This document shows, piece after piece, positions 1 to 6,549 of a stretch of DNA of 8,544 nt (the stretch's first letter is position 1; each line of letters opens with the position of its first letter). The notes under the pieces were generated by a model that worked only from the letters and a program-made list of their open reading frames with translations, ran no database searches and was not told the origin of the DNA. The translations under genes were made by a program, and so were the position numbers. The stretch spans positions 1 through 8,544 of the forward strand of contig DAOVOB010000036.1 in the NCBI GenBank assembly GCA_030629925.1, in the 5' to 3' direction. Source of the DNA: Fidelibacterota bacterium. Its GTDB lineage: Bacteria > Fidelibacterota > Fidelibacteria > Fidelibacterales > Fidelibacteraceae.

Positions 1-22
1 ATCTTTTGTTTCACCTTTCCTC
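1..22 (-). promoter_or_regulatory. Possible ribosome binding site and start of the next minus-strand gene
   Basis: After the terminator the minus strand reads GAGGAAAG (22-15) followed at once by GTG AAA CAA AAG AT up to the edge. This may be a Shine-Dalgarno with a GTG start at 14, or the AAAGGTG may serve an ATG that would straddle the window edge at position 2. Too little sequence remains to name a product or even confirm a gene. Confidence 0.3.
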
Positions 23-37
23 AATTTAACTAATAAA

Positions 38-74
38 GAAAAAGAAAAAACACCCCGAAAACTCGGGGTGTTTT
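38..74 (-). terminator. Rho-independent terminator ending the minus-strand unit
   Basis: A 12-base perfect stem (AAAACACCCCGA at 47-58 with TCGGGGTGTTTT at 63-74) encloses a four-base loop (GTTT on the minus strand). On the minus strand it runs into TTTTTTCTTTTTC, an excellent T-tract. It begins 21 bases after the isomerase stop codon. The plus side also has TTTTATATATT, so some activity in the other direction is possible, but no plus-strand gene is visible. Confidence 0.93.
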
Positions 75-95
75 ATATATTGCTTGCCTTAATTT

Positions 96-1118
96 CTAGA
101 GAGTAAAAGTAAATTCATACTTTGCAACCAGACTATCAAGTACCGGCGGGAAAGCAGCTTCTTTTTTCTGTTCTTTTAAGGTCGCGACAATTTCAGGACG
201 AACATCTTCAAGAGTTTTGCCTGCCTTGCGGTCTTCAATTTTAATTATATGGTATCCGTAAGGTGTTTCTACAAGATCAGTTATCGTACCGATAGGAAGG
301 GTGAAGCTAGCGTCTTCAAAAGATTGAACCATGCGGCCCCGGGGGAAATCGGCATAAAGCCCACCGTTTGTGTTAGAACCGGGATCTTCACTATAAGCGG
401 CAACAAGAGAAACAAAATCTTCACCTGCTTGTGCTTTTTTAGCAACTTCTGCTGCTAATGTTTTAATACTGTCAACTTCTTCAGTTGCCTTTCCCTGTGT
501 TAGGAAAAGAATGTGACGAACGGTTGCGGTTTCTTGTGAATACTGTTCTTTATTGTTGTTATAATAATCAACAACTTCATTATCTGTCACACTGAAATCA
601 GCACCCAAAAGGGCAACCTCATCAATGTATTTCATGATAAGCATATTCTTACGTGTATCTTCGCGAACGAAGTCAAGGTCAACCTGTTGCAATTTAAGTT
701 GTTCAATAAAAGCATCTTTGCCACCATTGGGGGCAAAAAGATTTTTTTCCATAAAAGCATCAATTGAGTCTTTCGTAACTGTTACACCCTCTTTTTTAGC
801 TTCTTCAAGCAAAATATCTTGCTGGGCTTTCAGAGTGACAACTTGCATGATAAATGATTCAATGCGAGCAGGGTCAACGCTTTCGATAATAGAAATATCG
901 CCGCGCATACCCTGATAAACACTCTCCATTATATCATGGTTTTTGATCTCAAATGATGTGGTGGTAGCCAACACAACGGAAGAATCGGGTTTCATATAAG
1001 AGATTTTTTCGCCCATGGTTTCAAAAAAATCAATCTGGGCAGGGGTGAGGTCGGCTTTATCCGAACACCCGACAAACATCATTGTTGCTAACGCCATAAT
1101 TAATAGGGTCCTTTTCAT
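96..1118 (-). CDS. PpiC/parvulin-type peptidyl-prolyl cis-trans isomerase lipoprotein (SurA/PrsA-like)
   Basis: This 340-residue protein helps fold exported proteins by turning X-Pro bonds. It begins MKRTLLIMAL with lipobox F-V-G-C (Cys18), so it should be lipid-anchored outside the cytoplasm. Residues about 80-190 form a helical SurA-N/trigger-factor-like chaperone region (ARIESFIMQVVTLKAQQ, then VTDNEVVDYYNNNKEQY). The parvulin domain covers about 197-298: VRHILF at 200-205, FVSLVAAYSEDPGSNTNGG at 235-253, SFTLPIGTITDLVETPYGYH at 271-290 and IIKIEDR. A short C-terminal helix and strand follow (303-340). It is one domain copy, unlike SurA with two. The start is ATG with AAAGGAAA upstream; 13 bases separate it from the transglutaminase-like gene, and the terminator follows 22 bases after its stop. 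It may serve folding of outer-membrane or lipoprotein clients, but no particular client is indicated. Confidence 0.94.
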   Translation of the reverse strand: MKRTLLIMALATMMFVGCSDKADLTPAQIDFFETMGEKISYMKPDSSVVLATTTSFEIKNHDIMESVYQGMRGDISIIESVDPARIESFIMQVVTLKAQQDILLEEAKKEGVTVTKDSIDAFMEKNLFAPNGGKDAFIEQLKLQQVDLDFVREDTRKNMLIMKYIDEVALLGADFSVTDNEVVDYYNNNKEQYSQETATVRHILFLTQGKATEEVDSIKTLAAEVAKKAQAGEDFVSLVAAYSEDPGSNTNGGLYADFPRGRMVQSFEDASFTLPIGTITDLVETPYGYHIIKIEDRKAGKTLEDVRPEIVATLKEQKKEAAFPPVLDSLVAKYEFTFTL

Positions 1119-1131
1119 TCATATTTCCTTT

Positions 1132-2553
1132 CTATTGATTCAAACATTCTAATTCTAAGTGATAATCCCATTTATCGAAATATAGATTTCCGCCCTTCCA
1201 TTCAACTTCACCACGTTGAAAATCGTTTGTTTCACTGCGTAAAAATTGTTTTTCGGGAAAAAGGGACATTCCATAATCGTCATTCACTATCAGTCTATAG
1301 TTGTCCAGTCCGCCCAAGAAGAAACCTTGAACTTCCGGATGTTTAACTTGTTGACGGCCGAAAGATTGATCAACGGGCACCCAAGCTAAACCTTCGAAGT
1401 ATATTTCACACCAATCGTGCAAATTCTTATTACCGGGATGAAGCATCCAGCCGCTTTGCCAACGAGCTGGGATTCCGTTATAGCGAGCAAGAACCATAAA
1501 TAATAATGTTACTTGGCCGCAATCGCCATGGTTATTGGCAATTACATATTCCGGTATATTTTCTATTGTTGAATATTCTCGAGCGCTGGCCCATGGATAG
1601 TTATCCGTAATATAATTGAATATCTTTTTTACGATTTGATAGCTGTCTTCTTCATCGCCCACGATTTTTTTAGACATTGCTTTGATCGCAGGTGTAAACA
1701 AAAGGTGGGGGTCACGTTCATTCGTATATTTTTTATAAAGATCACTGTTTTTGTTGTAAGGTTCTATCTTTGCATTTTCAAGATCGAACCATTGGGCACG
1801 CGTGGTGGTTGAGAAGGCCATTTCAAAGACCGTGGACTCTCCCGCGATAGCCGGTTTCTGCATGTACAAAGTGCGCTGCATTTGACTTTTTGGAGCAAGG
1901 ACGTAATCATCCATGCTTGTTGAAAGAAGTTTTACATTCTGCTGGCGAACATTTCCTTCACGAGGGAAAGGAAGCCAACATCTGACCATTTCACCGGCCG
2001 GGACAGCATCTGCATCAACAGTAAGAGTGTAAATAAATTTCATATCAAGCGGTTTTCCGGTTGTTTTATTACTTTTTTTCACTTCTTCTATGACGGTTGG
2101 AAGATTTTGTTCTAAGAATTCTACAAGGTCATCCTTTTTTTTGCCATCTATCTTTATTTTTTGATCTTTGGCTTCTTTGTCTATTCTAAAAAGATTCTGC
2201 GCGGCTCTTGCAAAATAACGATACTCACCGTTGATCTTCATTTTTTCAAGTGCATTGCTTTCTTCCCAAGCGCGGAGTTGTTCGCTTGTCACTTCTGGAT
2301 AATATTTTTTAATATCAGGAAGGATCTCGTTGAGAGATTTATTAAAATCCAATTCTATGCGATGCATAATATCTTTTTTTTCTTCAAGGGCAATACGCTC
2401 AAAGTCAGAGATATTGTCCTTTGCTATTGTTTTGCTGATCTGTGTTCTTGCCATATTATACTGTCCATTTTCAATTTTATCATCGATGGAACTGCACCCG
2501 CTTATAACAGCGAGTAGCAAAAATATGAGAATAAAGATTCCTGCACGTCTCAC
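1132..2553 (-). CDS. Transglutaminase-like (papain-fold) lipoprotein
   Basis: The 473-residue protein starts with a lipoprotein signal: MRRAG, a hydrophobic stretch at 6-18 and lipobox I-S-G-C with Cys20, followed by Ser-Ser. It is therefore expected as a lipid-anchored envelope protein. Residues about 30-160 are charged and helical; 168-255 are a beta-rich domain (MKFIYTLTVDADAVPAGE, then CWLPFPREG). The transglutaminase-like core spans about 300-400 with all three catalytic residues: Cys345 in HGDCGQVTLLF, His379 in LHDWCEIYF and Asp395 in WVPVDQSFG. Such domains act as cysteine proteases, amidases or transamidases; the substrate here is unknown. The C-terminal 75 residues include GFFLGGLDNYRL. 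The start is GTG at 2553 with TAGGAG seven bases upstream, overlapping the previous gene's stop region, which suggests translational coupling. Only 9 bases separate it from the upstream gene and 13 from the isomerase gene. Domain call is strong; biological role is open. Confidence 0.92.
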   Translation of the reverse strand: MRRAGIFILIFLLLAVISGCSSIDDKIENGQYNMARTQISKTIAKDNISDFERIALEEKKDIMHRIELDFNKSLNEILPDIKKYYPEVTSEQLRAWEESNALEKMKINGEYRYFARAAQNLFRIDKEAKDQKIKIDGKKKDDLVEFLEQNLPTVIEEVKKSNKTTGKPLDMKFIYTLTVDADAVPAGEMVRCWLPFPREGNVRQQNVKLLSTSMDDYVLAPKSQMQRTLYMQKPAIAGESTVFEMAFSTTTRAQWFDLENAKIEPYNKNSDLYKKYTNERDPHLLFTPAIKAMSKKIVGDEEDSYQIVKKIFNYITDNYPWASAREYSTIENIPEYVIANNHGDCGQVTLLFMVLARYNGIPARWQSGWMLHPGNKNLHDWCEIYFEGLAWVPVDQSFGRQQVKHPEVQGFFLGGLDNYRLIVNDDYGMSLFPEKQFLRSETNDFQRGEVEWKGGNLYFDKWDYHLELECLNQ

Positions 2554-2562
2554 GACAGACTC

Positions 2563-3690
2563 CTATTTTTTCTCGATCATTTCCAGATTTGCACGTGGAA
2601 GAAGAACTTCTTTTTTTGTCTCGTAAAGTTTAACCTTCGCTACACGGGCAAGAGAGCCGGATTCCAAGCGTTGAAGCTCATGGGGTAAATCCGTAACTTC
2701 TCCAAGCATACCGAAATAAGGTGCGCGAATAACTCGAACTTCTGTTCCGGGTTCCATGCCAAATAGCTCTGCTTTTTCTTCTTTAAGCTTGGTGTCTCCG
2801 TCAAGCGGAATAATGATCTCGGGACGAATAACCCCGGCACGGATCTGGGTAGCGCCATTTATTGAAGCCACCTTGCCTTCATGAGAACTTAACAGTTTGA
2901 GGGTTTGATCTGCCATATGGACCTCACCAAAACCTTCGGTAATGATCAATGTTGTTTTAACATCTTCCTGTCCCGTAATGGCAACACCGATATCGTAACC
3001 GACGATCTTCTTAATATCGCTGTAGTTGAATCCACCCACTACAATACCGATAGCGCCAAGGCGCTGTGCTTTCATAAATGCTTTATAGCTTAAAAATGAG
3101 CCGCCCACAAGAACTTTGCCTTTACAGTCGTCAGAAATCATATCTTCAGTGATCGGTGTGGTTGTCTCTTTAGTAAGTATTTTGATCTCGCCGCGGCGTT
3201 CACCACCAATACCGAAAATACCTTGAATAAAAGATGCGGCTGTGCTGATCTCAACACCTTCGTCTTCAATAATGCCGGTTACTTTTCCGTTGATATAAGC
3301 ATGAACCGATACCGGGACGGGGGCTTCGCGAATAATTGCTTGTCCGGTAATGCTGGAAACCGCTTCCAGCGTTCCCGTTGCCGGTGCAATGGCTTTTGTT
3401 TTAAATAAGCCAAAAAGACCGGGTGTCTCGGCAATAATATCTTCTTTTTCTACTGTTTCGCCCAATTTTTTGATCAACAGCTCGGGAATTTCCGATGCTT
3501 CTATGTTCAACATGTTAGCCAGGTTAACCGGAACAACATTCCCGGGAAGATTTGTTGTTGCGACAACATCTTCTGCTTTAACCTTTGCACCAACTTCAAC
3601 GATCACCTTGCCTTTCAGGGGAAGACGTCGTGTTTTGTGAACCACGGTTTTGGGAATAACTTTTAATCCGGGTGTATATGCGTGTGCCAT
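2563..3690 (-). CDS. Conserved-looking protein of unknown function, partner of the MutL-family ATPase; lipoyl-like plus KOW-like segments
   Basis: I do not recognise a named family for this 375-residue protein. No signal peptide or membrane segment is seen, so it is probably cytoplasmic. Residues about 22-50 (LPLKGKVIVEVGAKVKAEDV) and 72-125 (GETVEKEDIIAET, then APATGTLEAVSSITGQAI) look like two hammerhead/barrel-sandwich segments of the lipoyl or RnfC-N-terminal type, without a lipoylation DKA or biotinylation MKM motif. A glycine-rich GIFGIGGERRGE lies at 157-168. The central part (about 190-260, GKVLVGGSFLSYKAFMKAQR followed by LGAIGIVVGG) is alpha/beta. Residues 315-335 (GTEVRVIRAPYFGMLGEV) look like a KOW/SH3 turn as in NusG, ending in VLLPRANLEMI. 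There is a single Cys (189), so no RnfC-type iron-sulfur site. The start is ATG with AAAGGAGA upstream. It sits 40 bases after the MutL-family gene and 9 before the transglutaminase gene, so joint expression is likely. A role as scaffold or target of the ATPase is inference. Confidence 0.8.
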   Translation of the reverse strand: MAHAYTPGLKVIPKTVVHKTRRLPLKGKVIVEVGAKVKAEDVVATTNLPGNVVPVNLANMLNIEASEIPELLIKKLGETVEKEDIIAETPGLFGLFKTKAIAPATGTLEAVSSITGQAIIREAPVPVSVHAYINGKVTGIIEDEGVEISTAASFIQGIFGIGGERRGEIKILTKETTTPITEDMISDDCKGKVLVGGSFLSYKAFMKAQRLGAIGIVVGGFNYSDIKKIVGYDIGVAITGQEDVKTTLIITEGFGEVHMADQTLKLLSSHEGKVASINGATQIRAGVIRPEIIIPLDGDTKLKEEKAELFGMEPGTEVRVIRAPYFGMLGEVTDLPHELQRLESGSLARVAKVKLYETKKEVLLPRANLEMIEKK

Positions 3691-3711
3691 ATTTTCTCCT
3701 TTATTATAAAT

Positions 3712-3731
3712 ATTGAAGCAATGGCTTCAAT
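3712..3731 (-). promoter_or_regulatory. Intercistronic hairpin at the mutL stop codon
   Basis: An 8-base stem (ATTGAAGC / GCTTCAAT) with a 4-base loop begins at the last base of the mutL-family stop codon and lies just upstream of the Shine-Dalgarno AAAGGAGA of the next gene. No run of T follows, so it is not an intrinsic terminator. It could protect the upstream message or adjust translation of the partner gene. The repeat is exact; the role is a guess. Confidence 0.4.
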
Positions 3732-5548
3732 TATTTATCCTCGAATTCATTGATTGTTTTGCTCCATTCCTGAAGTTTTGATACGCGTTCGACAGGATCC
3801 TGTGGAAGAGCAAAAGGACGGCGTCCCCGGGCATCAATAATAACACCAACAAGACCTCCGTAAATATTTGTTTTTACTACCTGTCCCGGTCCGGCACCGA
3901 CATCAACACCCCTGGCGGGAATGATTTCTGCTTCCATGGCTTCGTAAGGTGCTTCGAATAATTCCATTTCACCAAGCGTATAGGCTTTATCTATCATTTT
4001 TCCATCGGGAAGCGTGAAACGAATACGCATGTATTCTTTACCTGCTTTGATCGGTCCGACAGGTGCAACACAAGTACCGAGACGGAGAAGACAATCTTTG
4101 TTGAACACTTCCGTAGCAGCTTGTTCGTGAACGCTGGCCAGCACGCCCAATTGCGGCATCATGAAAATAGAATCCACTGCGATCTGTGTAATACCTTCCG
4201 GCAGAAAAGAATCGATCACCATACGAGCTGATTGATGACGGCGGGGGGCATGTGAAAGCACGCCGCCGGAACCGACAAGAATATCCAGATCCATCATATT
4301 AACAAGAGTTTCACCCGATGAAGATTGGTCAAAGGCATCTGAAATGGTGCGTTCTTTTTGAACACCCTTTAGTCCGACTGCGAATTCTTTATGTTGTATA
4401 AAAGACAGGCGCAAAGCTTCGCGAGCAATAGCCTGTTCAATCTTTAATTCTTCAAGAGACTGTGGAATGGTGGTCGGACGAATCATTTTATTTCCAATTC
4501 TGTTCCGAAGATCAATTTCATCAATTTCGAAAGGTACCCAGCGAAGAATATTGGGTAAAGTAGCGGACGCGAGAACATTTGAAATTGAATAAGACATGCC
4601 AAGATTGGCGCTTACTGTACGGTTAAAGACGGGGTCGCCTTTTTCAAGATCTTTAAAGACCGAAAATATATCGGTCGTAGCACCGCCAATATCAACACCA
4701 AGAACTGTAATGTCTTCTTTTTTTGCTATGACCTGCATGATCTCACCCACAGCACCGGGTGTCGGCATAATAGGTGCATCGCTCATGTCCATTAATTTTT
4801 TATATCCGGGGGCCTGCGCCATCACGTGTTCCATGAAAAGATCATGGATCTTATCGCGTGCCGGACCCAGGTTTTCTCTTTCAAGTACGGGTCGTAAATT
4901 TTCAACGATACTTAGATCTGTTTCGGTAGAAAGATTATTTTCGATCGCGGCATTTGCTTTTTGGTTACCGGCGTAAATAACGGGAAGCTTGTAGCTAATA
5001 CCAAGACGCGGTTTCGGGCTCGCTGCTTTTAGAAGCTCTGACATTTCTACCACACCCTTGATATTCCCGGAATCGGTACCGCCCGAAAGCAGGATCATAT
5101 CGGGACGAAGGTGGCGAATACGTTGGATCTTTTCGTGAGGCAGGCGGCCATCGTTTGATGCAAGAACATCCATAACGATCGCACCCGCTCCCAAAGCGGC
5201 GCGTTCTGCAGATTCTGCACTCATTGCTTTCACAATACCGGATACGACCATTTGAAGGCCGCCGCCAGCAGAGCTGGTTGAAATGTAAATATCAACACCC
5301 TTATCACCCTTTTGGGGTGTAATTATCTCGTTACCATCCAAGATTTGGCGACCACAAAGTTCTTCAACTTCTTTCGTTGCATTCAATACACCTTTTGTAA
5401 CATCTTCAAAAGGAGCTTCAACTGTTGTTGGAGCTTCACCACGAACGACCAGTCGATATTCATCACCTTGTTTTTCGATAAGAATGGCTTTGGTCGTCGT
5501 ACTCCCGCAATCAGTTGCAAGAATAGATTTAATTGCTTCCGGTTTCAT
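3731..5548 (-). CDS. MutL/GlmL-family actin-fold ATPase (glutamate-mutase-associated family, not mismatch-repair MutL)
   Basis: This 605-residue soluble protein belongs to the family named from a gene lying between the two subunit genes of clostridial glutamate mutase. Members have the ASKHA (Hsp70/actin/hexokinase) nucleotide fold and are thought to act on B12-dependent mutases as chaperone or reactivase, but this is not well proven. Visible: phosphate-1 loop ATDCGSTTTKA at 11-21, family motif STSSAGGGL at 90-98, LLSGGTDSGN at 153-162, phosphate-2 loop LGVDIGGATTDIF at 283-295 and adenosine-type motif LVGSGGVLSHAPRR at 424-437. Residues about 475-605 form a beta-rich tail with IRFTLPDG and GVDVGAGPGQ, beyond the last ASKHA motif; from memory, clostridial members are shorter, near 460 residues. 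The start is ATG with GAGGA four bases upstream. No mutase gene is present nearby. The next gene follows after 40 bases. Family assignment is firm; the substrate is unknown. Confidence 0.88.
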   Translation of the reverse strand: MKPEAIKSILATDCGSTTTKAILIEKQGDEYRLVVRGEAPTTVEAPFEDVTKGVLNATKEVEELCGRQILDGNEIITPQKGDKGVDIYISTSSAGGGLQMVVSGIVKAMSAESAERAALGAGAIVMDVLASNDGRLPHEKIQRIRHLRPDMILLSGGTDSGNIKGVVEMSELLKAASPKPRLGISYKLPVIYAGNQKANAAIENNLSTETDLSIVENLRPVLERENLGPARDKIHDLFMEHVMAQAPGYKKLMDMSDAPIMPTPGAVGEIMQVIAKKEDITVLGVDIGGATTDIFSVFKDLEKGDPVFNRTVSANLGMSYSISNVLASATLPNILRWVPFEIDEIDLRNRIGNKMIRPTTIPQSLEELKIEQAIAREALRLSFIQHKEFAVGLKGVQKERTISDAFDQSSSGETLVNMMDLDILVGSGGVLSHAPRRHQSARMVIDSFLPEGITQIAVDSIFMMPQLGVLASVHEQAATEVFNKDCLLRLGTCVAPVGPIKAGKEYMRIRFTLPDGKMIDKAYTLGEMELFEAPYEAMEAEIIPARGVDVGAGPGQVVKTNIYGGLVGVIIDARGRRPFALPQDPVERVSKLQEWSKTINEFEDK

Positions 5549-5566
5549 AGCGTCCTCATTTTTACT

Positions 5567-5589
5567 TTACACACGATAAGCATGTGTAA
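5567..5589. repeat. Perfect inverted repeat 7-9-7 upstream of the mutL-family gene
   Basis: TTACACA at 5567-5573 and TGTGTAA at 5583-5589 are exact reverse complements separated by nine bases. The centre does not extend the pairing. The repeat ends 18 bases before the start codon of the mutL-family gene, and the Shine-Dalgarno GAGGA lies between. It could be a dimeric repressor operator or, in RNA, a weak hairpin with a nine-base loop. A helix-turn-helix dimer site is the more natural reading given the spacing, but no cognate regulator is in the window. Confidence 0.4.
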
Positions 5590-5614
5590 TATATTTTCTT
5601 TACTGTATTTTCAA
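5567..5614 (-). promoter_or_regulatory. Possible promoter of the mutL-led unit with overlapping palindrome
   Basis: The 107-base gap between cdsA and the mutL-family gene is the largest in the window. On the minus strand it holds TTGAAA (5614-5609), then 17 bases, then TATTAC (5591-5586), matching the sigma-70 consensus at about 4 of 6 positions each. TATATT overlaps the second box (5593-5588). A perfect inverted repeat begins at the -10 box and covers the expected start point. The pairing of box and palindrome would suit a repressed promoter. The boxes are mediocre in an AT-rich gap, so this is only a candidate. Confidence 0.3.
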
Positions 5615-5655
5615 ATCAAGTCTGTAATCTATCATTTTTTATCAAAAAAACCACT

Positions 5656-6483
5656 TTAAACGAAAAATTTTACATACACGAATATCCAAAACAAGGGGGC
5701 AACAACAGCAAGTGAATCAAAGCGATCGAGAAAGCCGCCGTGTGTTAATAACATATTGGACGAATCCTTAACACCAATCTCCCTTTTAATCTTGGATTCA
5801 ACAAGATCTCCCAACTGTCCAAATATTCCAGCACAAAGGGCAATCATTAAATAATCAAACACGTGAAAAACCGGGATAAAATCAACCAGCCAAAGAATTA
5901 TCATGGCAACACAAGAAAAAACAAAGCCGCCCACGGCTCCTTCGATGGTTTTTTTGGGGCTTACCGATGGGAAAAGGGGGTGTTTTCCAATTAACCTGCC
6001 AATATAAAAGGCGAAAATATCCGTGGCATAAACCGCAATGATCATCATAATCACAATATTGCGTCCCATGTCAATCTCTGGATATCCCTCAATTTGAATA
6101 TTTCTCAAAAGAATCATCGACCCTAAACTTAGTCCCGGGTAAATGACAGACCCAAGTCCCACAAATGACATTTTTATAAATTCAGAGCTTCTATAAAAAA
6201 GCAAGCTCAGGTTCGTGAAAATAGCGGCAAACAATAAAATTAAAAATACAACATCAAAACGAGTAAAAAACACAGCCAATAAACATAGGGGTGTTACCAC
6301 TAGTGTTAATACCGTTAAAACACGTGGCGGATAATGAACCATTTTAAGAAGTTCATACTGAGAAAACACGGCGATCAAGGCAACAATTGCTAAAAACCAA
6401 ACATCACCAACCCATGCGGCAGTCAAAAAGATGGGGCCGAGAGTGAACGCGATTAATAATCTTTGTTTGTGTGATCTGTTCAT
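5656..6483 (-). CDS. cdsA: Phosphatidate cytidylyltransferase (CDP-diglyceride synthase)
   Basis: The 275-residue polytopic inner-membrane enzyme converts phosphatidic acid and CTP to CDP-diacylglycerol, the precursor of bacterial phospholipids. About eight hydrophobic segments are visible (roughly 9-24, 28-45, 55-72, 78-96, 106-127, 142-161, 181-205, 208-225), with a last one at 258-274. The family motifs are TDIFAFYIGR at 154-163, SPKKTIEG at 175-182 and the long signature at 223-256: GQLGDLVESKIKRE, then VKDSSN, then HGGFLDRFDS. Asp226 and Asp253 are spaced 27 residues apart, like the metal-binding aspartates of the Thermotoga enzyme. The usual L-P-G-H-G-G is here L-L-T-H-G-G. The start is ATG at 6483 with a weak GGAT upstream. 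A poor -35/-10 pair (TTTATA at 6529-6524, TATATT at 6506-6501, spacing 17) lies in the 66-base gap after recF, but it leaves a very short leader. The common neighbours uppS, frr and dxr are absent. Confidence 0.95.
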   Translation of the reverse strand: MNRSHKQRLLIAFTLGPIFLTAAWVGDVWFLAIVALIAVFSQYELLKMVHYPPRVLTVLTLVVTPLCLLAVFFTRFDVVFLILLFAAIFTNLSLLFYRSSEFIKMSFVGLGSVIYPGLSLGSMILLRNIQIEGYPEIDMGRNIVIMMIIAVYATDIFAFYIGRLIGKHPLFPSVSPKKTIEGAVGGFVFSCVAMIILWLVDFIPVFHVFDYLMIALCAGIFGQLGDLVESKIKREIGVKDSSNMLLTHGGFLDRFDSLAVVAPLFWIFVYVKFFV

Positions 6484-6549
6484 AAAAATATCCAGTGTAA
6501 AATATACGCTATCGCCCTGTATTTATAAATGTTTTTATGGGAATTCTTT

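Noticed and set aside
2161..2626. Plus-strand open frames opposite the transglutaminase-like gene (and similar ones opposite the other genes)
   Set aside because: They lie wholly or largely antisense to well-supported genes, show low-complexity composition rich in Phe, Ser and Cys, and have no recognisable motifs.
3731..5548. Mismatch-repair MutL
   Set aside because: The name is shared by chance. The protein has ASKHA motifs, not the GHKL ATPase motifs of the mismatch-repair protein.
5639..5660. Run of seven T on the minus strand just after the cdsA stop, as a terminator
   Set aside because: No GC-rich stem precedes it; only A/T-rich sequence is present.
6501..6529. Promoter for cdsA (TTTATA, 17 bases, TATATT)
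   Set aside because: The -35 match is poor, and the -10 lies only 17 bases from the start codon, leaving almost no leader. It is noted in the cdsA entry only.
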